A stretch of DNA of 64,000 nucleotides from an uncultured Oscillibacter sp. (lineage in GTDB: Bacteria > Bacillota > Clostridia > Oscillospirales > Oscillospiraceae), in contig CAJKKQ010000001.1 in assembly GCA_905200545.1 (NCBI GenBank), positions 175,759 through 239,758 on the forward strand. Reading direction: 5' to 3'. The translations under genes and the position numbers were made by a program. Positions within the stretch are counted from its first letter, which is position 1. Each line of letters starts with the position of its first letter. A model generated the notes under the pieces. It was not told where the DNA came from. It saw only the letters and a list, made by a program, of their open reading frames with translations, and did no database searches. This document shows positions 33,634 through 43,037 of this stretch, piece after piece.

Positions 33634-35096
33634 GCCGCTTCCTCCTTTTCCCCAGCGGGGTCTTTCTCATTGAGCTTGGTGACCATCTCCTGAATATGGG
33701 CGGGGGGCGCCTTGGTCAAAAGGCTCACCACCACCAGCACCACCGCCGTCACGGTAAAGGCCACGAAGGTATAGTGCAGCGTGGTGTTGAGGCCCGCCTG
33801 GTACCAGGCGTAGACCGCCACAAAGCCCACGATCATGCTCACCAGAGCGCCCTCCCGGGTGGCCCGCTTCCAGTAGAAGCCCAGGATCAGAATGGGGGCA
33901 AACACAGACAGTCCGCCCCAGGCCCACCAGTTGACCCAGAGGATGCTGTCAAAGGGATTGAATGCAATGTAGATGGCAAAAATGCCGATGACCACCGAGG
34001 AGATCCGGGCCACCAGCAGCACCTGCCGGTCCGTGGCCTGGCCCTTTTTGAGGATCTTGTTGTAAAAATCCTGGGTGACGGCGGTGGTGGCCACATGCAG
34101 CAGCGCATCCGCCGAGGACATCACCGCCGCCAGAATGGCCGCCGTGACGATGCCCACCAGGAAACGGGGGGTGTACTGGGCGATCATCTGGATGTAGTTG
34201 GTGCTGGTATTCTCACTGCCCGGGAAAATCGTCAGGCACCACAGATTCACCACGAAGGTGCCGAAGAGCAAAAACACGCCTGTGACTCCGGCAATCGCTG
34301 CGCCCTTTCCGGCGGAGCGGGGCTCCTTCATGCCCATGAACATCTGCACGATCTGGGGCTGGCCCATGTAGCCCAGCCATCCGGCGGAGAGGAGACCCAC
34401 AATGGTGATGGGATTGATCCACGCGGAGGTGAGGGCGGGATCCACCGCCGCCACCTGATCCATCAGGGAGTTGAAGCCGCCGTTGCCGAAGGCCACGAAC
34501 AGTCCCACAAGCACCGCGAAAATCATCAGCATGCCCTGGACGAAGTCCGTCCAGGCCACCGCCAGCAGTCCGCCGGCGGAGGTGTAGAGGATCACCACCA
34601 CCGCGCCGATGAGCACGGACACCCGGTAATCCAGGCCCAGCACCGCTTGGAAGGTGGTGCCGGCGGCCATCAGCTGGGAGCTCATGTACACGGTGATGCT
34701 GATGGCAATGATGACGGTGGAGACTGCCCGGAGAACCTTGCGGTCCTCGTCGTAGTACCGGGCTTCGATCAGGTCGATGAAGCTGCGGGCCCCGGTCATC
34801 AGGGTAAAGCGGGCCACCCGCTTGGCCATGACGAAGAAGTTGATAAACGGCGCAAAGCCTGAGGAAAACGCCGTCCAGATGGCGCCCATACCGGATCCCG
34901 CCACCTGCTGGGGCCACGCGATAAAGAGCCACCCGCTCAATCCCGCCGCCTGATGGGCGATGGCGGTCAAAACGGCGCCGAAGCGGCTGCCGCCGATAAA
35001 GTAGTCTGCGGAACTTTTCACGCTCTTTTTGGCCCGGTAGCCAATATAAAGCATGGTCAGCATGTACACCGCGATAATTCCAAGGATCACTGTCAT
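33615..35096 (-). CDS. Sodium:solute symporter (SSS family, PutP-like)
   Basis: A 493-residue SSS protein with about thirteen hydrophobic segments. Family landmarks are YFIGGSRFGAVLTAIAHQAAGLSGW (about 32-56), the ARYYDEDRKVLRAVST loop and GWLGYMGQPQIVQMFMGMKE. AAILAAVMSSADALLHVATTA (about 315-335) is the sodium-site helix region with two Ser. The sequence is closest to PutP sodium/proline symporters, but the substrate is not proven. It lies in the cytoplasmic membrane and is transcribed from a strong promoter at 35174-35201. Confidence 0.9.
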   Translation of the reverse strand: MTVILGIIAVYMLTMLYIGYRAKKSVKSSADYFIGGSRFGAVLTAIAHQAAGLSGWLFIAWPQQVAGSGMGAIWTAFSSGFAPFINFFVMAKRVARFTLMTGARSFIDLIEARYYDEDRKVLRAVSTVIIAISITVYMSSQLMAAGTTFQAVLGLDYRVSVLIGAVVVILYTSAGGLLAVAWTDFVQGMLMIFAVLVGLFVAFGNGGFNSLMDQVAAVDPALTSAWINPITIVGLLSAGWLGYMGQPQIVQMFMGMKEPRSAGKGAAIAGVTGVFLLFGTFVVNLWCLTIFPGSENTSTNYIQMIAQYTPRFLVGIVTAAILAAVMSSADALLHVATTAVTQDFYNKILKKGQATDRQVLLVARISSVVIGIFAIYIAFNPFDSILWVNWWAWGGLSVFAPILILGFYWKRATREGALVSMIVGFVAVYAWYQAGLNTTLHYTFVAFTVTAVVLVVVSLLTKAPPAHIQEMVTKLNEKDPAGEKEEAACRTSM

Positions 35097-35173
35097 CCCC
35101 GGTCCCTCCCTTGCCTTTCGGAATGTGCAGTTTTCTTTTTCTGTTTAGCGGTTTAAACTGCAACTATCTTCCT

Positions 35174-35201
35174 ATTATAGCACGGTGCGGGAAAATGTAA
35201 A
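35174..35201 (-). promoter_or_regulatory. Promoter of the symporter-DUF362 unit
   Basis: On the minus strand: TTTACA (35196-35201), a 16-bp spacer and consensus TATAAT (35174-35179), 77 bases before the start codon. Confidence 0.8.
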
Positions 35202-35257
35202 TACACTTTTTCGCTTTGCTGAAAAAAAGCGGCAGGCTGCCGCCCGCCGCCCGACTC

Positions 35258-35695
35258 TCACCGGCGGCGGCCGGAGAAGAGCACCATCAGTACGCCCCCC
35301 AGAGCCAGGGCGAAATCCGCCAGATTGAAGACCAGTCGGCCCGGTTTCCCGGGCAGGCGGGGGAACTGCACGTAATCGAATACCTGTCCGTGGAGGATGC
35401 GCTCCAGGAGGTTGCTCAATCCCCCGCCCATGGCCAGCCCAGCCCCCAGCCGGAATCCCCGGCTCTGCCGGATGGCCAGCAGCGGCAATGCCAGCAGCAC
35501 CAGGCAGGACAGGGCAATCAGCACCCCACCCCGCAGCCATTTGATGCCGAAGGCGGCGCCCCGGTTGTAGAAGGAACGTAAGGCCACCCGGCCGTTCCAG
35601 TGCTCCTCCGCCCGGCCGTCCGGGCGCTCCCAGAACCACCGCACAGCGGTGCAGAGCGCCAGGACGGCGGCAGCGGCAATTCCCAACAGAATCAT
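35258..35695 (-). CDS. lspA: Signal peptidase II-like lipoprotein signal peptidase
   Basis: The 145-residue protein carries the two aspartyl-protease motifs of LspA: NxGxxxG-like YNRGAAFGIK with GGGLSNLLERILHGQVFDYVQF (Asp in VFDY), and FNLADFAL (Asp in ADFA). Hydrophobic segments at about 2-18, 54-76, 84-98 and 124-140 fit its four-helix form. It cleaves lipoprotein signal peptides in the membrane. ATG 35695 lies one base after the stop of the GTPase-NYN gene and has GGAAAGGAG nine bases before it. The N-terminal loop between helix 1 and the first Asn motif is short. Whether this is the only LspA of the genome cannot be seen. Confidence 0.82.
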   Translation of the reverse strand: MILLGIAAAAVLALCTAVRWFWERPDGRAEEHWNGRVALRSFYNRGAAFGIKWLRGGVLIALSCLVLLALPLLAIRQSRGFRLGAGLAMGGGLSNLLERILHGQVFDYVQFPRLPGKPGRLVFNLADFALALGGVLMVLFSGRRR

Positions 35696-35696
35696 A

Positions 35697-38366
35697 TCAC
35701 GCGTCTCCTTTCCCATCCCCGGCATCCTCCCGGGCCCGTTCCAGGGCACTGCGGAGGGCACCGGTCTTTTTGCGCTGGTTGTTGGCCGAGAGGATGCGGC
35801 CCATCTCCCGGAGGGTCTGGTCCATCTCCTCCCGGAAAGCAGAGGCGGACAGGCGCAGTGCCCCGTGGCCCAGGATGATGAGCTGCTCGGGCCCGTCGGA
35901 GGTGGCCACCTTCACCCGGTGGGTCTTGCCGATCTCGTAGGTGGCCTTTTCGATATAGGCGTCCGCCGTCTCCGCCTCCTTGGTGTAGACCACATGGATG
36001 TTGTGGTACCGCTCCACGGAGCCCAGGCCGCCCTTGACCTTGTAGGCGTCAAACACCACGATGACCCGGCACTTTTTCAGTCCCTGATAATTGCTCAGAA
36101 GATCGCACAGCTGCTTGCGGGCGGCGTCCAGATTGTCCCGGGCCACCGCTTTGAGGTCCTCCCAGGCAAAGATGATATTATACCCGTCCACCAGCAGATA
36201 TTCCGGGCCGGAGAAGGCCTCCTTGATGTTCCGCTTCTCCCCCGTCTCCACCGGGGAGCGCCGGGGCTCCCTGGGCGGGATAAAGTCCCGGCGCTTTACG
36301 GCGCCGTAGGTCCGCTCGAAGATGGCCTGGAGTTCTTTATCCTGGGCCAGGGTCCCGGCGTAATCCATCCGCTGCCGGGGCTGGGCGGTGACCGCTTCCG
36401 CCTCCGGCTCCGGCACGTCCAGCCGCAGCCCGCTGTCCACATGGGCATGGGCCGCCACCTCGTTCCACTTGACGATGACGCCCGCGCCGTGGGAGCAGAA
36501 CACGGAGTCCGGCGGGTTGTCGGGATCCCGCTCCGGATCGTAGCCCAGGGCCTCCACCACCGCCGCCTGGTCGGCGCAGGGCTCATAACCCCGGGGCGTG
36601 CAGAGGAGCCGTCCCCGGCCCCGGGTGTAAGCCGTGACCTCCTGGCCGTAGTCCCGCAGGCCGGACACCGGGGCGGCACCGGTGAGCACCGTCTCCTCCC
36701 CCATGGTCTCCGGCGCGTCCGTCCGGGCGTTCATCCGCTGCAAATCCGTCATGGCCCGGCCCACCTGATCTGCCGGAAGCTCCAGCCGGAAGTCGTACCA
36801 GGGCTCCAGCAGGATATTCTCCGCCTGCATGAGCCCCTGGCGCACCGCCCGGTAGGTGGCCTGGCGGAAGTCGCCGCCCTCCGTGTGCTTTACATGGGCC
36901 CGGCCTGCCACCAGGGTGATCCTCATATCCGTGATGGGGGAGCCTGTCAGCACGCCGGGATGCTCCCGCTCCTTGAGATGGGTCAGCACCAGCCGCTGCC
37001 AGTGACCGTCCAGCTGGTCCTCCGGGCAGGCGGTGGCGATCCGGATGCCGCTGCCGGGGGCACCGGGCTCCAGCAAAAGGTGCACTTCCGCGTAGTGGCG
37101 CAGGGGCTCAAAGTGACCGATGCCCTCCACCGGAGCGGCGATGGTCTCCCGGTAGACGATGCTGCCGGGGCCGAAGGTCACCTCCCAACCGAAGCGCTCC
37201 CGGATCATCCGCTGCAGGATCTCCAGCTGCACCTGGCCCATCAGCTGCACGTGAATCTCCCCCAGGGCCTCGTTCCAGGTGATGTGGAGCTGGGGATCCT
37301 CCTCCTCCAACTGCCGCAGCTTCTGCATGGCCGTGTGGGGATCCGCCCCCTCCGGCAGCTCCAGCTGGTAGGTGAGCACCGGCTCCAGCAGCGCGCCGCC
37401 GCCGTCCTCCTCCGCCCCCAATCCCTCTCCGGGATAGGTGCGGGAAAGGCCCGTCACGGCGCAGACAGTGCCTGCCGGGGCCTCCTCCGCCAGGGTGAAC
37501 TTGCTGCCGGAGTAAATGCGGATCTGGTCCGCCTTCTCCTGCCAGATTTCCTCCTCCGGCGTGTCCGGGCGGCGATTGGTCAAAAGGTCCTTTACCCGCA
37601 GGGTGCCACCGGTGACTTTCAGGTGAGTGAGCCGGGCCCCCTGGGGATCCCGGGCGATCTTATAGACCCGGGCGCCGAAGTCCGCCGGATAGGCAGGCGG
37701 AACAACATAGCGCACCAGACCCTCCAGCAGCTCCTCCACGCCCTCCAATTTCAGCGCGGAGCCGAAAAAGCAGGGAAATAGCTTCCGCTGCCCGGTAAGG
37801 GCCGCCACATCCGCGTCGGTCACGGGCTCCCCCGCCAGATACCGCTCCAGCAATCCCTCATCCCGGAGGGCGGCTTCCTCCGCCAGGGTCTCCGGGTCGC
37901 CGCAGTCCACACACCCGTCGGACAGACGGGCGCGCAGCTGGGAGAGAACCGCCTCCCGGTTGGCTCCGGCCAGGTCCATCTTGTTGACAAACAGGCACAC
38001 CGGCACCTGATAGCGCTCCAGCAGCTGCCAGAGGGTGCGGGTGTGGGCCTGGACGCCGTCGGTGCCGCTGATGACCAGGATGGCCCCGTCCAGCACCTGG
38101 AGGGTCCGCTCCGTCTCTGCGGAAAAATCCACGTGTCCCGGGGTGTCCAGCAGGGTGATCTCCGTGTCCCCCACCGGCAGCAGCGCCTGCTTGGAGAAAA
38201 TGGTGATGCCCCGCTCCCGCTCCATGGCGTCCGTATCCAAAAAGGCATCTCCATGGTCCACACGCCCCAGCTTGCGCAGCTGTCCCGCCCCGTAGAGCAG
38301 GGCCTCGGAGAGGGTGGTCTTTCCCGCGTCCACGTGGGCCAGGATGCCGATGGCCAGTTTTTTCAT
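35697..38366 (-). CDS. TetM/EF-G-like translational GTPase fused to a YacP/Rae1-type NYN nuclease domain
   Basis: An 889-residue two-part protein. Residues 1-640 resemble Tet(M)/EF-G: P-loop AHVDAGKTT (10-18), switch I RGITIF, DTPGHVDF, NKMD and GSALK, followed by EF-G domains II-V. Where genuine Tet(M) has the YSPVST tip loop, this protein has the segment HVKHTEGGDF, so tetracycline protection is doubtful. After a linker, residues 723-850 match YacP/Rae1: YLLVDGYNIIFAW, VIVVFDAYKVKG, TKEAETADAYIEK and ATSDGPEQ, with the acidic nuclease residues present. Rae1 cuts mRNA in the ribosomal A site; the GTPase part also targets the A site. The ATG is preceded by GAGGAGACAGCT. lspA follows one base after the stop. 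Confidence 0.9.
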   Translation of the reverse strand: MKKLAIGILAHVDAGKTTLSEALLYGAGQLRKLGRVDHGDAFLDTDAMERERGITIFSKQALLPVGDTEITLLDTPGHVDFSAETERTLQVLDGAILVISGTDGVQAHTRTLWQLLERYQVPVCLFVNKMDLAGANREAVLSQLRARLSDGCVDCGDPETLAEEAALRDEGLLERYLAGEPVTDADVAALTGQRKLFPCFFGSALKLEGVEELLEGLVRYVVPPAYPADFGARVYKIARDPQGARLTHLKVTGGTLRVKDLLTNRRPDTPEEEIWQEKADQIRIYSGSKFTLAEEAPAGTVCAVTGLSRTYPGEGLGAEEDGGGALLEPVLTYQLELPEGADPHTAMQKLRQLEEEDPQLHITWNEALGEIHVQLMGQVQLEILQRMIRERFGWEVTFGPGSIVYRETIAAPVEGIGHFEPLRHYAEVHLLLEPGAPGSGIRIATACPEDQLDGHWQRLVLTHLKEREHPGVLTGSPITDMRITLVAGRAHVKHTEGGDFRQATYRAVRQGLMQAENILLEPWYDFRLELPADQVGRAMTDLQRMNARTDAPETMGEETVLTGAAPVSGLRDYGQEVTAYTRGRGRLLCTPRGYEPCADQAAVVEALGYDPERDPDNPPDSVFCSHGAGVIVKWNEVAAHAHVDSGLRLDVPEPEAEAVTAQPRQRMDYAGTLAQDKELQAIFERTYGAVKRRDFIPPREPRRSPVETGEKRNIKEAFSGPEYLLVDGYNIIFAWEDLKAVARDNLDAARKQLCDLLSNYQGLKKCRVIVVFDAYKVKGGLGSVERYHNIHVVYTKEAETADAYIEKATYEIGKTHRVKVATSDGPEQLIILGHGALRLSASAFREEMDQTLREMGRILSANNQRKKTGALRSALERAREDAGDGKGDA

Positions 38367-38430
38367 AGCTGTCTCCTCGCTTTTGTCTTTGCCCATCCAT
38401 CATACCATTCCGGCAAGACCCACGCAAGAG

Positions 38431-38465
38431 AAAAGGGACGGCCCCAATGGGGCTGTCCCTTTTTG
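38431..38465 (-). terminator. Terminator between the DUF815 and GTPase-NYN genes
   Basis: The 13-bp stem AAGGGACAGCCCC / GGGGCCGTCCCTT (minus strand) with an ATT loop and T run ends the DUF815 transcript, so the GTPase gene should have its own promoter. Confidence 0.85.
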
Positions 38466-38496
38466 CATGATGCGCGATGAAAAAGCAGCGGGAGCC

Positions 38497-39684
38497 TCAC
38501 TGGACACCGGCCCGGCACAGCTCCACGAACTGCTTGGCCACCCGGGGGCTGCGGCCGCCGGAGCGGATGGCAAAGGCCTCCGCTTTCGTCAGCAGCTCCT
38601 CCTCCGGCAGCTCCACGTCATACTGGCGGGCCAGCTCCGTGACGATGGCGGCAAAGCGCTCCCGCTCCGGCCGCAGGAAGGTCACCGTCAGGCCGAACCG
38701 GGCGGAGAGGCTCATGAGCTCCTGGCGGGTGTCCGCCTCGTGGATATCGTCGCCGCTGCGGTCCATCAAGGTCTCCTTGATGAGATGGCGGCGGTTGGAG
38801 GTGGCATACACCGCGATGTTCTTGGCCCGGCCGCAGACGCTGCCCTCCAGGATGGCCTTCAGGGCGGCGAAGTTGTCGTCATTGGCGGTAAAGCTCAGAT
38901 CGTCGATAAAGAGGATGAACTTCAGGGGATTCTGGGCCAGAGAATCCATCAGGTCCGGGATCTCATAAAGCTGGTTTTTCTTCACCTCAATGAGCCGCAG
39001 GCCGTCGCCAGCAAAGGCATTGGCGATGGCCTTCACCGTGCTGGACTTGCCGGTGCCCGCGTCGCCGTAGAGCAGCACGTTGTTGGCGGGCTCCCCCGCC
39101 AGCAGCGCCCGGGTGTTGGCGATGACCTTCTCCCGCTCCCGCTCGTAGCCGGGCAGCTCCTCCAACGTCTGGTCGTCGGGGTACTTCACAGGAGAGAGGG
39201 CGCCGTTCACCACGGTGAACACGTGGTACTTGGCAAAGATGCCGTAGCCGGTGCGGCCGATCTGACGCATCCGCTCCCGGTAATCCGCCGCCATGTCCAG
39301 GGTATCCGTCTCCCAGGCGGGCAGGAACTCCCCCGGCTCCCCGGAGGCAGCCCGGCGCACCTTCTCCAGTGTCAGGGTGCCCAGGGTGCTGAGAAACGCA
39401 AGCTCCCCATCCAGGCATGCCTCCAGCACCGGATCCGTGCCGCCGGCAGCCAAACGGCGCACGCAGACGTTGGCATCCTCCAGCACCACCTTGCGCAGAT
39501 ACGCCGTCCAGTTGGTGCCGTACTCAAAGAGGGCGGCCTCAAACTCCGCCGCAGCAGGCACCATCTCGCCGCCGGACACCACCGCATGCAGCAGCGTCCG
39601 CAGCCGCTCCACCACCGGGTCCCGCAAAATCCCGCGGAACACCACCAGCCCATCCAGCCGGGCAGACATCTCCTGGATCTTCAT
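38497..39684 (-). CDS. DUF815 family AAA+ ATPase
   Basis: A 395-residue protein with an N-terminal helical part of about 170 residues, then an AAA+ core. Walker A is NVLLYGDAGTGKSSTVKA (about 200-217) and Walker B KFILFIDDLSFTANDDN (about 250-266). The sensor region AVYATSNRRHLIKE and the conserved DRSGDDIHEADTRQELMSLSARFGL follow. DUF815 proteins are cytoplasmic ATPases of unclear role. ATG 39684 has GCAAGGAGGATGTCT before it. Monocistronic with its own terminator; upstream lies the divergent ilv T-box. Confidence 0.88.
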   Translation of the reverse strand: MKIQEMSARLDGLVVFRGILRDPVVERLRTLLHAVVSGGEMVPAAAEFEAALFEYGTNWTAYLRKVVLEDANVCVRRLAAGGTDPVLEACLDGELAFLSTLGTLTLEKVRRAASGEPGEFLPAWETDTLDMAADYRERMRQIGRTGYGIFAKYHVFTVVNGALSPVKYPDDQTLEELPGYEREREKVIANTRALLAGEPANNVLLYGDAGTGKSSTVKAIANAFAGDGLRLIEVKKNQLYEIPDLMDSLAQNPLKFILFIDDLSFTANDDNFAALKAILEGSVCGRAKNIAVYATSNRRHLIKETLMDRSGDDIHEADTRQELMSLSARFGLTVTFLRPERERFAAIVTELARQYDVELPEEELLTKAEAFAIRSGGRSPRVAKQFVELCRAGVQ

Positions 39685-39788
39685 AGACATCCTCCTTGCA
39701 GTTTTGCAGCCACTATACCCCACTTTCCATATCGACGCAAGTATTTATTTGTTGAGAACTGTATTTTTTTCCGTTTTCAAAAAAACTG

Positions 39789-39817
39789 TTGACAAATCCA
39801 GGGGCTTCCTGTATATT
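39789..39817 (+). promoter_or_regulatory. Promoter of the ilvCD T-box transcript
   Basis: Consensus TTGACA (39789-39794), a 17-bp spacer and TATATT (39812-39817), about 25 bases before the T-box leader begins. Confidence 0.85.
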
Positions 39818-39840
39818 CGTAGAAAATATCAAACGCAATG

Positions 39841-40108
39841 AAGAGAACGAGTAACGTTTCCTTTCCGCTTTCAGAGAGCTGTCGTCTGGTGCGAGACAGT
39901 AAGTATTGGGGAGCGCGAAATCATCTCCGAGCAGTCCGCTGAACGAAAGATGCTTTCAAGTAGGTTGGATCGGGTGCACCCGTTAACGTGCGGGGGTTTG
40001 TTGGAACCCCATGAGTGGGCGCGGCTTGTCCGCGTCAATGAGAGTGGTACCGCAGAGTGCTTTTTCAAAGCCTTTGTCTCTTGGATGACAGGAGACAAAG
40101 GCTTTTTT
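39841..40108 (+). promoter_or_regulatory. T-box riboswitch, isoleucine-type specifier, upstream of ilvC
   Basis: Stem I with its distal CTGGTGCGAGACAG part lies at about 39850-39930. The specifier loop GCGAA-ATC-A places ATC (Ile) at 39921-39923. The T-box element AGAGTGGTACCGC is at 40041-40053. The terminator stem GCCTTTGTCTC / GAGACAAAGGC (40070-40080, 40092-40102) has six Ts after it. Uncharged tRNA-Ile would favour the antiterminator and ilvCD expression. Confidence 0.9.
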
Positions 40109-40170
40109 GTTTTCCTGCGGTCCCTCACCCCCCAATTTGTGGCAAACTCCAAATGCCAGATCAAGATTAA

Positions 40171-41205
<1,035 letters not shown>

Positions 41206-41220
41206 GGAAGGACTGCGGAC

Positions 41221-42879
41221 ATGAGAAGTGACAACGTCACCCGCGGCAGTGAGCGGGCTCCCAACCGGAGCCTGTTCTATGCCCTGGGTTATACTCCCGA
41301 GGAGCTGGAGCGGCCCCTCATCGGCGTGGTCTCCGCATACAGCGAAATCGTCCCCGGCCACATGCACCTGGACAAGATCGCCCAGGCGGTAAAGACCGGC
41401 GTGGAGATGGCGGGAGGCACTCCCATCCTGATCCCCGCCATCGGTGTGTGCGACGGCATTGCCATGGGCCACATCGGCATGAAGTACTCCCTGGCCAGCC
41501 GGGAGCTGATCTGCGACAGCGTGGAGACCATGCTCATGGCCCATCAGCTGGACGGATTGGTGCTGGTACCCAACTGCGACAAGATCGTCCCCGGCATGGT
41601 GATGGCGGCAGTGCGGCTGGACGTCCCGGCGGTGGTCTGCTCCGGCGGTCCCATGCTGGCCGGCCACTACGGCGGCGAGGAAGTGAGCCTTTCCAAGATG
41701 TTCGAAGCCGTGGGCGCCTACAAGGCCGGCATGATCTCGGACGAACAGCTGGAGGAGTGTACGGAGAACTGCTGCCCCGGCTGCGGCTCCTGCTCCGGTA
41801 TGTACACTGCCAACTCCATGAACTGCCTGTGCGAGGCCGTGGGCATTGCCCTGCCGGGCAACGGCACCATCCCCGCCGTGTACGCCAAGCGGCTGCAGCT
41901 GGCCAAGCGCTCCGGCATGGCAATCATGGACCTGGTGCGGCGGGGCGTCACCGCCCGCCAGATCATCAACGAGCGGAGCCTGCGCAACGCCCTCACCTGT
42001 GACATGGCCCTGGGATGCTCCACCAACACGGTGCTGCACCTGCTGGCCATCGCCCATGAGGCGGGCTGCCCCATGGATCTGAAAGTCTTCAACGAGATCT
42101 CCGCCAAGACCCCCAACCTGTGCCATCTGGCCCCGGCGGGCCCCACCCACATGCCGGACCTGTACGCTGCCGGCGGCATTCCCGCCGTGCAGGCGGAGCT
42201 GGCCAAGGCAGGCTTGCTGGATCTGGACGTCCCCACTGTCAGCGGCAAGACCCTGGGCGAGAACATCCAGGGCGCCCGTATTCTGGACACCAAGGCCATC
42301 CGCCCCATCGACGATCCCTACAGCCCCACTGGCGGGCTGCAGATCCTCTGGGGCAACCTGGCCCCCGACGGCTGCGTGGTCAAGCGCAGTGCCGTGGCGC
42401 CGGAGATGCTCTGCCACACCGGCCCCGCCCGGGTGTTCAACAGCGAGGAAGAGGCCATCACCGCCATCTATGCCGGCGACATCCATCCCGGCGACGTGGT
42501 GGTGATCCGCTATGAAGGTCCCCGGGGCGGCCCGGGCATGCGGGAGATGCTCAACCCCACCAGTGCCCTGGCGGGCATGAAGCTGGACACCACCGTGGCC
42601 CTCATTACCGACGGCCGCTTCTCCGGGGCTTCCCGGGGCGCATCCATCGGCCATGTGTCCCCGGAAGCGGCCTCCGGCGGTCCCATCGCCCTGGTGGAGG
42701 AAGGCGATTCCATCACCATCGACATCCCGGCAGCCTCCATCACCCTGGAGGTGCCCCAGGAGGAGCTGGACCGGCGCCAGGCCGCCCTGCAGCCCCACGC
42801 CCCCAATGTCACCAGTGGATGGCTCAGCCGCTACGCCCGGATGGTCACCAGTGCCAACCAGGGTGCAGTGCTGCTGTAA
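41221..42879 (+). CDS. ilvD: Dihydroxy-acid dehydratase
   Basis: A 552-residue IlvD that dehydrates dihydroxy acids to 2-keto acids in branched-chain amino acid synthesis. Cluster cysteines lie in [12 protein letters not shown] (about 117-128) and [22 protein letters not shown] (about 182-203). The Mg/substrate region is GKTLGENI, and the conserved end is [22 protein letters not shown] (about 462-483), with the catalytic Ser. It is transcribed with ilvC from the T-box promoter. Acetolactate synthase and leu genes are not in the operon. Confidence 0.97.
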   Translation: MRSDNVTRGSERAPNRSLFYALGYTPEELERPLIGVVSAYSEIVPGHMHLDKIAQAVKTGVEMAGGTPILIPAIGVCDGIAMGHIGMKYSLASRELICDSVETMLMAHQLDGLVLVPNCDKIVPGMVMAAVRLDVPAVVCSGGPMLAGHYGGEEVSLSKMFEAVGAYKAGMISDEQLEECTENCCPGCGSCSGMYTANSMNCLCEAVGIALPGNGTIPAVYAKRLQLAKRSGMAIMDLVRRGVTARQIINERSLRNALTCDMALGCSTNTVLHLLAIAHEAGCPMDLKVFNEISAKTPNLCHLAPAGPTHMPDLYAAGGIPAVQAELAKAGLLDLDVPTVSGKTLGENIQGARILDTKAIRPIDDPYSPTGGLQILWGNLAPDGCVVKRSAVAPEMLCHTGPARVFNSEEEAITAIYAGDIHPGDVVVIRYEGPRGGPGMREMLNPTSALAGMKLDTTVALITDGRFSGASRGASIGHVSPEAASGGPIALVEEGDSITIDIPAASITLEVPQEELDRRQAALQPHAPNVTSGWLSRYARMVTSANQGAVLL

Positions 42880-42898
42880 CGCAATTCCCAAAATGCCG

Positions 42899-42937
42899 CA
42901 GGAGCGGCCGCCCGGTTGGGCGGCCGCTCCTGTTTTT
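42899..42937 (+). terminator. Terminator of ilvCD
   Basis: The 15-bp stem CAGGAGCGGCCGCCC / GGGCGGCCGCTCCTG with a 4-nt loop is followed by TTTTT. Confidence 0.95.
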
Positions 42938-42974
42938 GTAAACTCCGGCATACCTGCCGGAATGCTGGCAAGTG

Positions 42975-43004
42975 GGCCTCCCGCTCCAAGAGGAGCGGGA
43001 GGCC
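42975..43004 (-). terminator. Strong hairpin at the 3' end of the S-layer gene transcript
   Basis: A 13-bp perfect stem (GGCCTCCCGCTCC / GGAGCGGGAGGCC) with loop AAGA, 34 bases past the stop. On the minus strand no T run follows, so it may stabilise the 3' end or act together with the next hairpin. Confidence 0.5.
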
Positions 43005-43037
43005 TTTGATCAAAGCATTGTGTTTTGATCTGGTGTC

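Noticed and set aside
35649..37781. Plus-strand open frame of 710 codons opposite the GTPase-NYN gene
   Set aside because: Antisense shadow; the minus-strand gene has all G motifs.
35697..38366. Calling this gene a tetracycline-resistance determinant
   Set aside because: The Tet(M) tip-loop motif YSPVST is replaced and a nuclease domain is attached; resistance is not supported by sequence.
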